This document shows, piece after piece, positions 7,676-14,883 of a stretch of DNA of 36,776 nt. The notes beneath the pieces were generated by a model that ran no database searches, had not been told where the DNA came from, and saw only the letters and a program-made list of their open reading frames with translations. The stretch spans positions 1-36,776 of the forward strand of contig PWMQ01000107.1 of the NCBI GenBank assembly GCA_003558125.1. Direction: 5' to 3'. How positions within the stretch are numbered: position 1 is the first letter of the stretch; each line of letters starts with the position of its first letter. Source of the DNA: Natronospira sp. Lineage in GTDB: Bacteria > Pseudomonadota > Gammaproteobacteria > Natronospirales > Natronospiraceae. The position numbers and the translations under genes were made by a program.

Positions 7676-8155
7676 TCAGCTGCTTGTGGATTGGACTTGC
7701 TCGGCCGACGGCTGTTTCAAATAAAGAAAAAGCCATCCGCCCACCAAACCCGGCAGAGCCATCAGCAGGGTGCCGCTCAGGCTGCGGGTCGCCGCGATGG
7801 GAGTCATGGGCAGCAGGCCGTGCAAAAGGCCCAGCAGGGTCAGCAGCGCCGCCAGACCGCCGATGGGATACAGCCATCCTGCCACGTCCGGCTTCAGACG
7901 GCTGATGCCAGCGGCCACGGCAAAGGCCAGCAACAGGCTGATCCCCACCAGCACCCCCCACAACGGGGCAAACCCGGTCAGATCCTGGACGCTGACCACC
8001 ACCCGTGTCCACATGTCCACAGGTGCGCCCAGGGCGGCGATGGCATTCATGTTGAACTGGGTCTGGACCAGCGAACCCAGCGCTGCGGTCACCGCGGTGG
8101 CCGCCAGCCAGCGGGCCAGCCAGGCAATGGGAACAAGCAGGCGTTGCCGATTCAT
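7676..8155 (-). CDS. Conserved-looking four-helix membrane protein (159 aa)
   Basis: Begins MNRQRLLVPIAWLARWLAA. About four hydrophobic segments are visible, near residues 8-28, 62-82, 92-112 and 125-146. The start is well defined by AAGGAAGGA about five bases upstream, so the frame's continuation to 8884 is antisense to the next gene and not coding. First gene of a two-gene minus-strand unit. Function unknown; I see no catalytic or binding motif. Confidence 0.7.
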   Translation of the reverse strand: MNRQRLLVPIAWLARWLAATAVTAALGSLVQTQFNMNAIAALGAPVDMWTRVVVSVQDLTGFAPLWGVLVGISLLLAFAVAAGISRLKPDVAGWLYPIGGLAALLTLLGLLHGLLPMTPIAATRSLSGTLLMALPGLVGGWLFLYLKQPSAEQVQSTSS

Positions 8156-8182
8156 CCAATCCTTCCTTTCTGATAAGTTAAC

Positions 8183-8204
8183 GGAACCTCCGTACAGCGG
8201 TTCC
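8183..8204. repeat. 22-bp imperfect palindrome, copy 1
   Basis: Arms GGAACCTC and GCGGTTCC flank a six-base centre (CGTACA). Nineteen of 22 bases equal the element at 10907-10928. It sits between the divergent start of the small membrane-protein operon and the dehydrogenase gene at 8234. Confidence 0.55.
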
Positions 8205-8233
8205 CAAATCTGGCTTAACCGGATGATGCGACC

Positions 8234-9331
8234 ATGAAAGGCATTCTGCCAGCAATTCTCTTCATCTGCCTGCTTCCCCTGTCCACGGCCACGGCCCATG
8301 ACTATGATCTGGAAACGGTGGCCGAGGGCCTTGAGCACCCCTGGTCCATCGCCTTTCTGCCTGATGGCCGCATTCTGGTGACCGAGCGTGCCGGCCGCCT
8401 GCGTCTGATCGAGGACGGGATCCTGCACCCGGAGCCCATCGCCGAGGTACCCGAAGCCTATGTGGCCAGCCAGGGTGGGCTGTTCGAGGTCATGCTCCAT
8501 CCTGATTATGAGCATAACGGCTGGATCTATCTGAGCCTGGCCCATGGCACCCCCAAGGCCAACACCACCCGGGTTGTGCGTGCCCGTCTGGAAGACCACG
8601 CACTGACGGATCTGGACGTACTTTTCGACAGTGAGCCAAGCAAGGATACCCCCGTCCATTACGGTGGACGGATGACCTTCCTCCCCGACGAAACCCTGCT
8701 GCTGGGCCTGGGCGATGGATTCGACTACCGCGAAGCCGCCCAGGACAGGGGCAGTCACCTGGGTAGCCTGATCCGCCTCAATGCCGACGGCAGCATCCCC
8801 TCCGACAATCCCTTCGTGGACGATCAGGATAGTCTTCCTGCGATCTACAGCTACGGCCATCGCAATATTCAGGGCATCATCCACGACCCGGAGACCGGCC
8901 TCATCTGGTCACACGAGCATGGTCCCCGGGGCGGTGACGAGCTCAATATCATCCGGCCCGGGGCGAACTACGGCTGGCCCGCGGCGACCCACGGGGTGGA
9001 TTATTCAGGCGCCCGCATCACGCCCCACAAATCCCTTCCGGAAATGGAGGATCCGATTCACGTCTGGACACCGGCCATTGCCCCGGCCGGCATGAGCCAG
9101 TATCGCGGCGAAGCCTTTCACCGCTGGCAAGGCAATCTGTTGATTGCCGGTCTGGTGGCCCGGGCGGTGATTCGGGTGGAACTGGAGGGTGAGGAGGTGG
9201 TTGCGACCCACCGTCATTTTGAAGACATCGGCGCCCGTATCCGGGCCGTGCAAACCGGCCCGGAAGGCGCGATTTATATCCTGACCGACTCGGCCGATGG
9301 CGCCGTCATCCGGGCCAACCCGGATACCTGA
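8234..9331 (+). CDS. PQQ-dependent sugar dehydrogenase (soluble GDH/Asd family)
   Basis: 365 residues with a signal peptide ending near ATAHDYD, so periplasmic. The six-bladed propeller family signature is clear: GLEHPWSIAFLPDGRILVTER at the start, HYGGRMTF with His142 as the probable catalytic base, GHRNIQG, and EHGPRGGDELN in the PQQ/calcium-binding blade. Such enzymes oxidise aldose sugars at C1 and pass electrons to periplasmic acceptors. No PQQ biosynthesis genes are visible here. The ribosome site is weak (GGATGATG). The next gene starts two bases after the stop, which indicates co-transcription. Confidence 0.9.
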   Translation: MKGILPAILFICLLPLSTATAHDYDLETVAEGLEHPWSIAFLPDGRILVTERAGRLRLIEDGILHPEPIAEVPEAYVASQGGLFEVMLHPDYEHNGWIYLSLAHGTPKANTTRVVRARLEDHALTDLDVLFDSEPSKDTPVHYGGRMTFLPDETLLLGLGDGFDYREAAQDRGSHLGSLIRLNADGSIPSDNPFVDDQDSLPAIYSYGHRNIQGIIHDPETGLIWSHEHGPRGGDELNIIRPGANYGWPAATHGVDYSGARITPHKSLPEMEDPIHVWTPAIAPAGMSQYRGEAFHRWQGNLLIAGLVARAVIRVELEGEEVVATHRHFEDIGARIRAVQTGPEGAIYILTDSADGAVIRANPDT

Positions 9332-9333
9332 CA

Positions 9334-9990
9334 ATGGATCGACGCACCACTGCCGGCCCACTGCTGCTGATTCTGATTGTTGCCGTTGGCCTGATCTTCG
9401 CTGTATGGCAACCGGTGGAGGTGGACACGGTCTTTGCCTGGGGAGAGAGGCTGGCGGGCAACCCCCTGACTCTGGCCCTACTGGTTGTGGTGCAGATCCT
9501 CTTGTTCACCTTTGCCCTGCCGGGGAGCACCGTCATCTGGGCAATCGCGCCCTTTCTGCCCCCCTGGATCGCCGTCCCCGTTCTGGTATCCGGTGCGACC
9601 GCTGGGGCCGTCGGGGCCTATTTTCTCTCCGGCCGGCTCAGCCGGGATTGGCGTGTCGGCCCTGCCTCCCGACGGGTGATCGGGCTGCTGGAACAACGCG
9701 GAGACTTCCTGACCCAGACAGCCCTTCGGGCTCTGCCCGGCTTTCCCCATTCCATCGTCAACTATGCCGGCGGCATCCTCCGTCTGCCCCTGCCCGGCTT
9801 CATCGCCGCAGCCCTGGTGGGGCTGGGGGTCAAATGGTGGGTGTATGCCAGCGCCATCCATGGCCTTGCCACCGCAGCCCGGGGCGATGAGGCGCTGGGT
9901 GGCCGAGAACTGCTGCCGTTGTTCATCCTTGCTGTTCTGTTGCTCATCGCCGGACTGGTGAAATGGAAACTTCGTCAGCGCTCTCTGTAA
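9334..9990 (+). CDS. VTT-domain (TVP38/DedA-like) membrane protein
   Basis: 218 residues with about five hydrophobic segments. The VTT/SNARE-associated signature is present in the middle: FALPGSTVIWAIAPF, then RALPGFPHSIVNYAGGIL. Family members are inner-membrane proteins implicated in lipid scrambling or membrane homeostasis. The start lies two bases after the sugar dehydrogenase stop, so the two are in one operon. A functional link between them is not obvious. Confidence 0.85.
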   Translation: MDRRTTAGPLLLILIVAVGLIFAVWQPVEVDTVFAWGERLAGNPLTLALLVVVQILLFTFALPGSTVIWAIAPFLPPWIAVPVLVSGATAGAVGAYFLSGRLSRDWRVGPASRRVIGLLEQRGDFLTQTALRALPGFPHSIVNYAGGILRLPLPGFIAAALVGLGVKWWVYASAIHGLATAARGDEALGGRELLPLFILAVLLLIAGLVKWKLRQRSL

Positions 9991-10048
9991 CAAGCCCCGC
10001 GTCTGCCCCGTCTAAGCAAATCCTGGCCGACTGGAAATGGAGCATACG

Positions 10049-10906
10049 ATGAAATCAGCAAGAACCACCCCCTGGGCCGGCGTGATTGTTTTGGCACTGG
10101 CCATTGTGGCTGCGCCCGCCAGTGCGACCTCCCTGGAAAAGGTGTTCAATGACTTCCAGCAGATCCTGGATCGACACTTGACGGAGAAAGACCTGGACCA
10201 TGACGGCCTGGTGACGGCTTTCGATTATCATCAGGCACTGGCCAAGGACGAGACCATGGCGCTTGTCCAGCAGCAAAGGGCGGCGCTTGCAGACTTTGAC
10301 CCTTCACGGATAGACGACCGGGAGAGCTTCAATGCCTTCTGGTTGAACGCCTACAACTTCTTCATGATCGCCCACATTCTGGAAGAGCGCCCGGACGGCG
10401 AAGTGGTGGAGTCGGTCTGGGATTATGGCGGCCGGGTAAACCCCTTCCGGAAAAATGTCTTTGAGCGTGAACTGTTCGATATCGGCGGCAAGAAATACAG
10501 TCTGGACCAGATGGAGAAGGGCATCCTGCTCGGTGAAGAAGCCTGGGACAAAGGCTGGGCGGATGCCCGTGTCCACTTCGCGGTCAACTGCGCCTCTGTG
10601 GGCTGTCCCCCGCTCCGTGCCCAGGTGTACACGACGGATAATGTCGATGACCTGTATGCGGAAAATACCCGCCGTGCCCTTAACACTGACCGCCAACTGC
10701 ATGTGGACGGTAACACCCTGATGCTTTCCAGTCTTTTCGATTGGTATGAGCAAGACTATGAGCGGGAAGAAGGGTCGGTCCGTGACTGGATTCGCAAGCA
10801 CGGCGATGAGCGAGTGGCGGACAAGCTTGATGGGACCAATCGTATCCGCTACATCGACTACGACTGGAACCTGAACAGCCCGGGCAATTTCCCGGAATTC
10901 GACTAA
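10049..10906 (+). CDS. DUF547 domain exported protein
   Basis: 285 residues. A signal peptide (GVIVLALAIVAAPASA) precedes a DUF547 domain with its hallmark segments FWLNAYNFF and HFAVNCASVGCPPLRA. The Cys pair and the His suggest a metal-bound or catalytic site, but no activity is established to my knowledge. ATG 10049 is preferred over 10037 because GGAG lies six bases before it. Probably transcribed with the two upstream genes. Confidence 0.85.
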   Translation: MKSARTTPWAGVIVLALAIVAAPASATSLEKVFNDFQQILDRHLTEKDLDHDGLVTAFDYHQALAKDETMALVQQQRAALADFDPSRIDDRESFNAFWLNAYNFFMIAHILEERPDGEVVESVWDYGGRVNPFRKNVFERELFDIGGKKYSLDQMEKGILLGEEAWDKGWADARVHFAVNCASVGCPPLRAQVYTTDNVDDLYAENTRRALNTDRQLHVDGNTLMLSSLFDWYEQDYEREEGSVRDWIRKHGDERVADKLDGTNRIRYIDYDWNLNSPGNFPEFD

Positions 10907-10928
10907 GGAACCTCCGACCAGAGGTTCC
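10907..10928. repeat. 22-bp palindrome, copy 2
   Basis: Perfect 8-bp arms GGAACCTC and GAGGTTCC with centre CGACCA, starting directly after the DUF547 stop codon and followed by eight A residues. Near-identical to the copy at 8183-8204, with the same architecture as 22391-22412. Confidence 0.6.
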
Positions 10929-10934
10929 AAAAAA

Positions 10935-10962
10935 AACGGCGCCCCTTTTGGGGCGCCGTTTT
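10935..10962. terminator. Bidirectional terminator between DUF547 and qmcA
   Basis: An 11-bp perfect stem (10935-10945 with 10950-10960), loop TTTT. The run of A residues on the left gives a T tract for the minus-strand qmcA cluster, and the short T run on the right serves the plus strand. Confidence 0.85.
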
Positions 10963-10984
10963 ATGACTCTCAGAGAAGAGCGGT

Positions 10985-11938
10985 TCAGCCCTGCTGACGC
11001 AACTTGCCGGCCAGATCGCTGAAGGCACCGATGGTGCTGCCGAGTTGGCTGAACTCCGTGGGCAGGAAGACCCGGTCGCCCTCTTTGGCGATGTCCGGCA
11101 GGGTACGCAGATACTCCAGGCCCAGCAGGTAACCGGTCACCCGTTCTGCATCCAGACCACGATCGCCGCCGGCGGCGAGAATGGTTTCAATCGCCTTGCG
11201 CTCACCTTCCGCCCGGCGGATGGCCGCTTCCCGATCACCCTCGGCCCGCAGCACGGCAGCCTCCTTGTCACCCTCGGCCTGTTTGATTTCCGCTTCACGA
11301 TGACCATTGGCCTCGGTGACGGTGGCGCGGCGCTTACGCTCGGCGGTCATCTGGGCCCGCATGGCCTCTTCGATCTCAACCGGCAGATCGATATCCTGGA
11401 TCTCCACACGGGTCACCTTGACCCCCCACTTCTCACCAGCCTCGTCCAGGATCTCCAGCAGACGCTGGTTGACCTCGTCCCGGTTTTCCAGAAGGTCATC
11501 CAGTTCCCGGTTACCCACCACGGAACGCAGGGTGGTGCGGGTCAGGGTTTCCACGGCGAGGACGAAGTTCTCCACGGTATAAACCACGGACTTGGGATCC
11601 ACCACCTGGTAATAGATGGCGCCGTTAACCCGCACGGCCACGTTGTCCTTGGTGATCATGGGCTGCCCCGGAAAGTCCAGCACCGTCTCACGCTGATCGA
11701 TACGGTTGGTGTTGCTCATGATCCGCTGGCCGCTGCGGGTATAGGCCTGGACCGTCACCTGGCGCGGCTGATCAATAAAGGGAATGATCAGATTGATGCC
11801 GGGATTCAGGACCCGATGAAAACTGCCGAGCCGCTCAATGACCATGCACTCGGACTGCTGGACGATCCGCAGACCCTGGGCCAGAAAGATGGCGATGACA
11901 ACGGCCAAAAGGCCAATGACAATAATACTTGCTTCCAT
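10985..11938 (-). CDS. qmcA: SPFH/Band 7 membrane protein (QmcA/stomatin-like)
   Basis: 317 residues. One N-terminal membrane anchor (residues 4-22) is followed by the Band 7 domain (IVQQSECMVIERLGSFHRVLNPG, LDFPGQPMITKDNV, TRTTLRSVVG). A charged coiled-coil rich in E-A/R-A-E-G repeats (residues ~185-250) follows. Such proteins oligomerise into membrane microdomain cages and often pair with an NfeD partner and proteases. The nfeD-like gene lies just upstream in the same orientation with a 38-base gap, matching the common nfeD-qmcA (ybbK) pair. Confidence 0.93.
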   Translation of the reverse strand: MEASIIVIGLLAVVIAIFLAQGLRIVQQSECMVIERLGSFHRVLNPGINLIIPFIDQPRQVTVQAYTRSGQRIMSNTNRIDQRETVLDFPGQPMITKDNVAVRVNGAIYYQVVDPKSVVYTVENFVLAVETLTRTTLRSVVGNRELDDLLENRDEVNQRLLEILDEAGEKWGVKVTRVEIQDIDLPVEIEEAMRAQMTAERKRRATVTEANGHREAEIKQAEGDKEAAVLRAEGDREAAIRRAEGERKAIETILAAGGDRGLDAERVTGYLLGLEYLRTLPDIAKEGDRVFLPTEFSQLGSTIGAFSDLAGKLRQQG

Positions 11939-11976
11939 TGCTTACCCCTTTAAGGATTCAGTAACGACAAAACAAC

Positions 11977-12414
11977 TCAATCAGCGCTGACTGCACGAAC
12001 CATGGCGACAATTCCTCGGAAACGGGTTACCACCACTTCCATGCCGGGCTCCGGCTTCAGACCACTGGGAAACTCCGCCGGATAAAAATCACCATAGATC
12101 TCCACGCCCACACGCCCGTCGCGTTCCACCACGGTGCGTGGTTGTCCCGCCTTGCCGCCCGGCTCGTTCATGACCGACACGCCACCTTCGGGAAAATAGT
12201 GACGGAAGATCATGACGATCACGGGCACGATCACCGCGGCGGCAACACCGAAGATCAGAAGCTGCCCCGCCAGTCCCATGCCAGGCAGAAAGGCCAAGAC
12301 CAAAGCGACCAGAGCGGCGGCCAGGCCCAGGCCCAGCAGAATAAACTGCCCGCCCATGAGTTCGGCCAGCGCCAAGAGCAGAGCCACGACAGCCCAAAGA
12401 TGCCAAGCTTGCAT
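11977..12414 (-). CDS. NfeD-family membrane protein
   Basis: 145 residues: about three membrane helices in the first 75 residues, then a soluble OB-fold domain (RVGVEIYGDFYPAEF, GMEVVVTRFRG). This is the short NfeD type without the protease domain. It is the usual partner of the Band 7 protein encoded directly downstream. I chose the ATG at 12414, which has GGGGGG about seven bases upstream; the upstream ATG at 12441 has no good ribosome site. It follows recQ by 28 bases, so the three genes probably form one transcript. Confidence 0.88.
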   Translation of the reverse strand: MQAWHLWAVVALLLALAELMGGQFILLGLGLAAALVALVLAFLPGMGLAGQLLIFGVAAAVIVPVIVMIFRHYFPEGGVSVMNEPGGKAGQPRTVVERDGRVGVEIYGDFYPAEFPSGLKPEPGMEVVVTRFRGIVAMVRAVSAD

Positions 12415-12442
12415 AGGATTCCCCCCTTCCGAAAGCAGCATT

Positions 12443-14584
12443 CTACCCGATTGAAACGGTCTCCACAGCAGCCTGCTCCGAGGTTTCCCTGATCAGGGCG
12501 GCGCGCACCAACTTAAGCGTCTTGAAGTCATAGACTTCGTCCAAGGCTTCGTGCACGGGCCTTAGTCTGGACGCGGGTTCGCCCTCCTGCATGAGGGCAT
12601 CACGAATGGTCTCCAGTTCCGCTGCTTCGAGTGTAATCACATCCTGCAACTCCAGGCTGCCCTCTTCCACGCAGCGGGCCAGATGATCCTGGATGGTGAC
12701 CACGGCAAGTTCGCGGCGGGCAGCGATGGCATCCACACTGTGGCCTTCACGGAACAGGGTCAAGGTCTGATGGTGGCTCGCCGTACCGCCCGCCTCGGCC
12801 TCCATCAGGCCGCGAATGACATCGAGAAACTGCTGCCCGTAACGCTCCAGCTTGGCCTGGCCGACACCGGGGACACGGGCCATGTCCGACAGGCTACGGG
12901 GACGCATGCGCAGCATCTCCATGAGCGTCGCATCGTGAAAGATCACATAGGGCGGCACGCCCTCGGCCTCTGCCTGCTCCCGGCGGCAGCGGCGCAGGGC
13001 CTCCCAGCCAGCCGGTGCGGCCTCCCCCGTCGCCCGACTTCTGCTGCGACGCTGACTGGCCTTATCCTCCCTTACCCGAAGGCTTTCTTCACCCCGCAAC
13101 AAAGGCCGGCAGGCTTCACTTAGAAAGAGACTGCCGTGCCCCTCCGCGTCCGCTTCCAGATAACCACGAGCCAATAGCTGGCGGGTGACGGTGAACCACT
13201 GACGGCGGGACAGTTTTTCGCCGATCCCGAACGTGCTGAGGCGGTGATGACCATTGCGCCGAATCCGCTCATCATCCTTGCCGCGCAAGACATCAATGAC
13301 GTAGTGGGCGCCGAAGCGCTGCCCGGTGCGATAGACACAGGACAGCAGCATGCGAGCCTGCTCGGTGACATCACGGGTATCAGGCGGTTGCAGACAATTG
13401 TCACAGTTCCCGCACTGACCGGCATGGTCCTCACCGAAATAGGCCAACAGCGTCTGGCGGCGACAGTCGGTGGACTCGCAAAAGCCCAGCAAAGCCTCCA
13501 GGCGCCGACGTTCAGCCTGTTTCTGAGCCTCGGGGGCAGTTGACTGGGCCAGCATCTGGCGAATCTGGACCACGTCCTGAAGCCCATAGACCATCCAGGC
13601 ATCGGCCGGCAGACCATCCCGACCGGCCCGGCCGGTCTCCTGATAGTAGCTCTCGATGCTCCGGGGCAGGTCCATATGGGCCACGAACCGTACATCCGGT
13701 TTGTCGATGCCCATGCCGAAGGCAACGGTGGCGACAATCACCAGGTCCTCTTCCTGGATGAAACGACGCTGGTGGTACTGGCGCTCTTCGGCCAACATGC
13801 CGGCATGATACGGCAGGGCATTGACACCCTGATCGGCCAGCCAGGCGGCCAGACTTTCGGTTTTCTTCCGACTCAGACAATAAACGATGCCGGACTGGCC
13901 GGCGTGACGCTCACGGATGAACCCCAGCAGTTGGTCACGGGCATTCTGCTTGGACCCAACACCGTAGCGAATATTGGGCCGGTCAAAGCTGCTGATCCAG
14001 GTTTCCACCCCGTCGGGAAAGAGCTGTGCCTCGATTTCGCGCCGGGTTCGGGCATCGGCGGTGGCAGTCAGGGCAATCCGGGGCACCCCCGGGAAGCGCT
14101 CCTTGAGGCAATCCAGTTGCATGTACTCAGGACGGAAATCGTGTCCCCACTGAGATACACAATGGGCCTCATCGATGGCAAAAAGAGCGATCCGCAACTG
14201 GCTGAGACGGGCCAGAAAGGCGCCCTGCAGCAGACGCTCCGGGGCAACATAGAGCAGGTCCAGTTCCCCGGCCTGCAGGGCCTGTTCGGTCGCCCGGCGC
14301 TCGTCGGGGGGCAAGGAGGAATTGAGGCAGGCCGCCTTCACGCCGCTATGACGGAGGGCTTCCACCTGATCGCGCATCAGTGCGATCAGGGGCGAGACCA
14401 CCACGGCGGTGCCGGGTCGAATCAGGGCCGGAATCTGGTAGCAGAGGGATTTGCCACCGCCGGTGGGCATGAGCACCAGGGCGTTACCGCCGGAGAGGAC
14501 CTGCTCAATCACCGATTGCTGATGGCCACGGAAGGCCTGATAACCGAATACCGACCGCAATACCTCGTGGGGGGATTCGCTCAT
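12443..14584 (-). CDS. recQ: ATP-dependent DNA helicase RecQ
   Basis: 713 residues. Walker A PTGGGKS (40-46), DEAH box (138-141) with the aromatic-rich loop [13 protein letters not shown], and motif [11 protein letters not shown]. Four zinc cysteines (CESTDC, CGNCDNC) lead into the RQC winged helix, and an HRDC domain ([19 protein letters not shown]) follows. Beyond HRDC there are about 110 more residues with a helix-turn-helix-like segment ([21 protein letters not shown]), a C-terminal extension absent from the E. coli enzyme. RecQ unwinds DNA 3'-5' in recombination and replication repair. ATG 14584 is taken since homology starts just after it; an in-frame ATG at 14626 would add 14 residues. 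Confidence 0.96.
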   Translation of the reverse strand: MSESPHEVLRSVFGYQAFRGHQQSVIEQVLSGGNALVLMPTGGGKSLCYQIPALIRPGTAVVVSPLIALMRDQVEALRHSGVKAACLNSSLPPDERRATEQALQAGELDLLYVAPERLLQGAFLARLSQLRIALFAIDEAHCVSQWGHDFRPEYMQLDCLKERFPGVPRIALTATADARTRREIEAQLFPDGVETWISSFDRPNIRYGVGSKQNARDQLLGFIRERHAGQSGIVYCLSRKKTESLAAWLADQGVNALPYHAGMLAEERQYHQRRFIQEEDLVIVATVAFGMGIDKPDVRFVAHMDLPRSIESYYQETGRAGRDGLPADAWMVYGLQDVVQIRQMLAQSTAPEAQKQAERRRLEALLGFCESTDCRRQTLLAYFGEDHAGQCGNCDNCLQPPDTRDVTEQARMLLSCVYRTGQRFGAHYVIDVLRGKDDERIRRNGHHRLSTFGIGEKLSRRQWFTVTRQLLARGYLEADAEGHGSLFLSEACRPLLRGEESLRVREDKASQRRSRSRATGEAAPAGWEALRRCRREQAEAEGVPPYVIFHDATLMEMLRMRPRSLSDMARVPGVGQAKLERYGQQFLDVIRGLMEAEAGGTASHHQTLTLFREGHSVDAIAARRELAVVTIQDHLARCVEEGSLELQDVITLEAAELETIRDALMQEGEPASRLRPVHEALDEVYDFKTLKLVRAALIRETSEQAAVETVSIG

Positions 14585-14879
14585 ACCGCTGCCTGATCTG
14601 CCCTGCTTGATGGAATGGGGCTGCATCCTACCGCAAAGCGGACGGCCTGGCGGCCCTCCGCCTGTCGGATTTTATCGACAGTGAGGATCAGAGAAAGGCG
14701 ATTCTAAACCAATTACCCACTAAATTACGGCAACCCCTCCCAAAAAGCGCCTTTCATTCCTTTCCTCCTTGATCCCCCATGGTATCCGTATTTGAATCAC
14801 TCTAGGAGCAAGGATTCCAGGCATCCCTGGCCCGGCCCCAAGGTCGGCAGCAGGAGGACTCGCCATTGAATCAGGGACG
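14585..14879. other. Divergent intergenic region of recQ and the GGDEF-EAL gene
   Basis: About 300 bases without a gene. An AT-rich patch at 14701-14730 contains TAGAAT on the minus strand (14706-14701), a possible -10 for recQ, without a good -35. On the plus strand TTGATC (14769-14774) and TTGAAT (14792-14797), spaced 17, form a weak promoter candidate. Confidence 0.35.
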
Positions 14880-14883
14880 GTGA
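14852..14883 (+). promoter_or_regulatory. Strong SD feeding a five-codon leader frame that overlaps the GGDEF-EAL start
   Basis: A perfect AGGAGG (14852-14857) lies eight bases before TTG at 14866. That TTG opens a frame of five codons ending in TGA at 14881-14883, which overlaps the GTG start of the main gene (14880). This is the GTGA arrangement of translational coupling. Alternatively, the same AGGAGG is seven bases from an in-frame ATT at 14865, a rare start codon, which would add five residues. Confidence 0.4.

Noticed and set aside
8156-8884. N-terminal extension of the small membrane-protein frame
   Set aside because: Antisense to the sugar dehydrogenase; a strong ribosome site marks the start at 8155.
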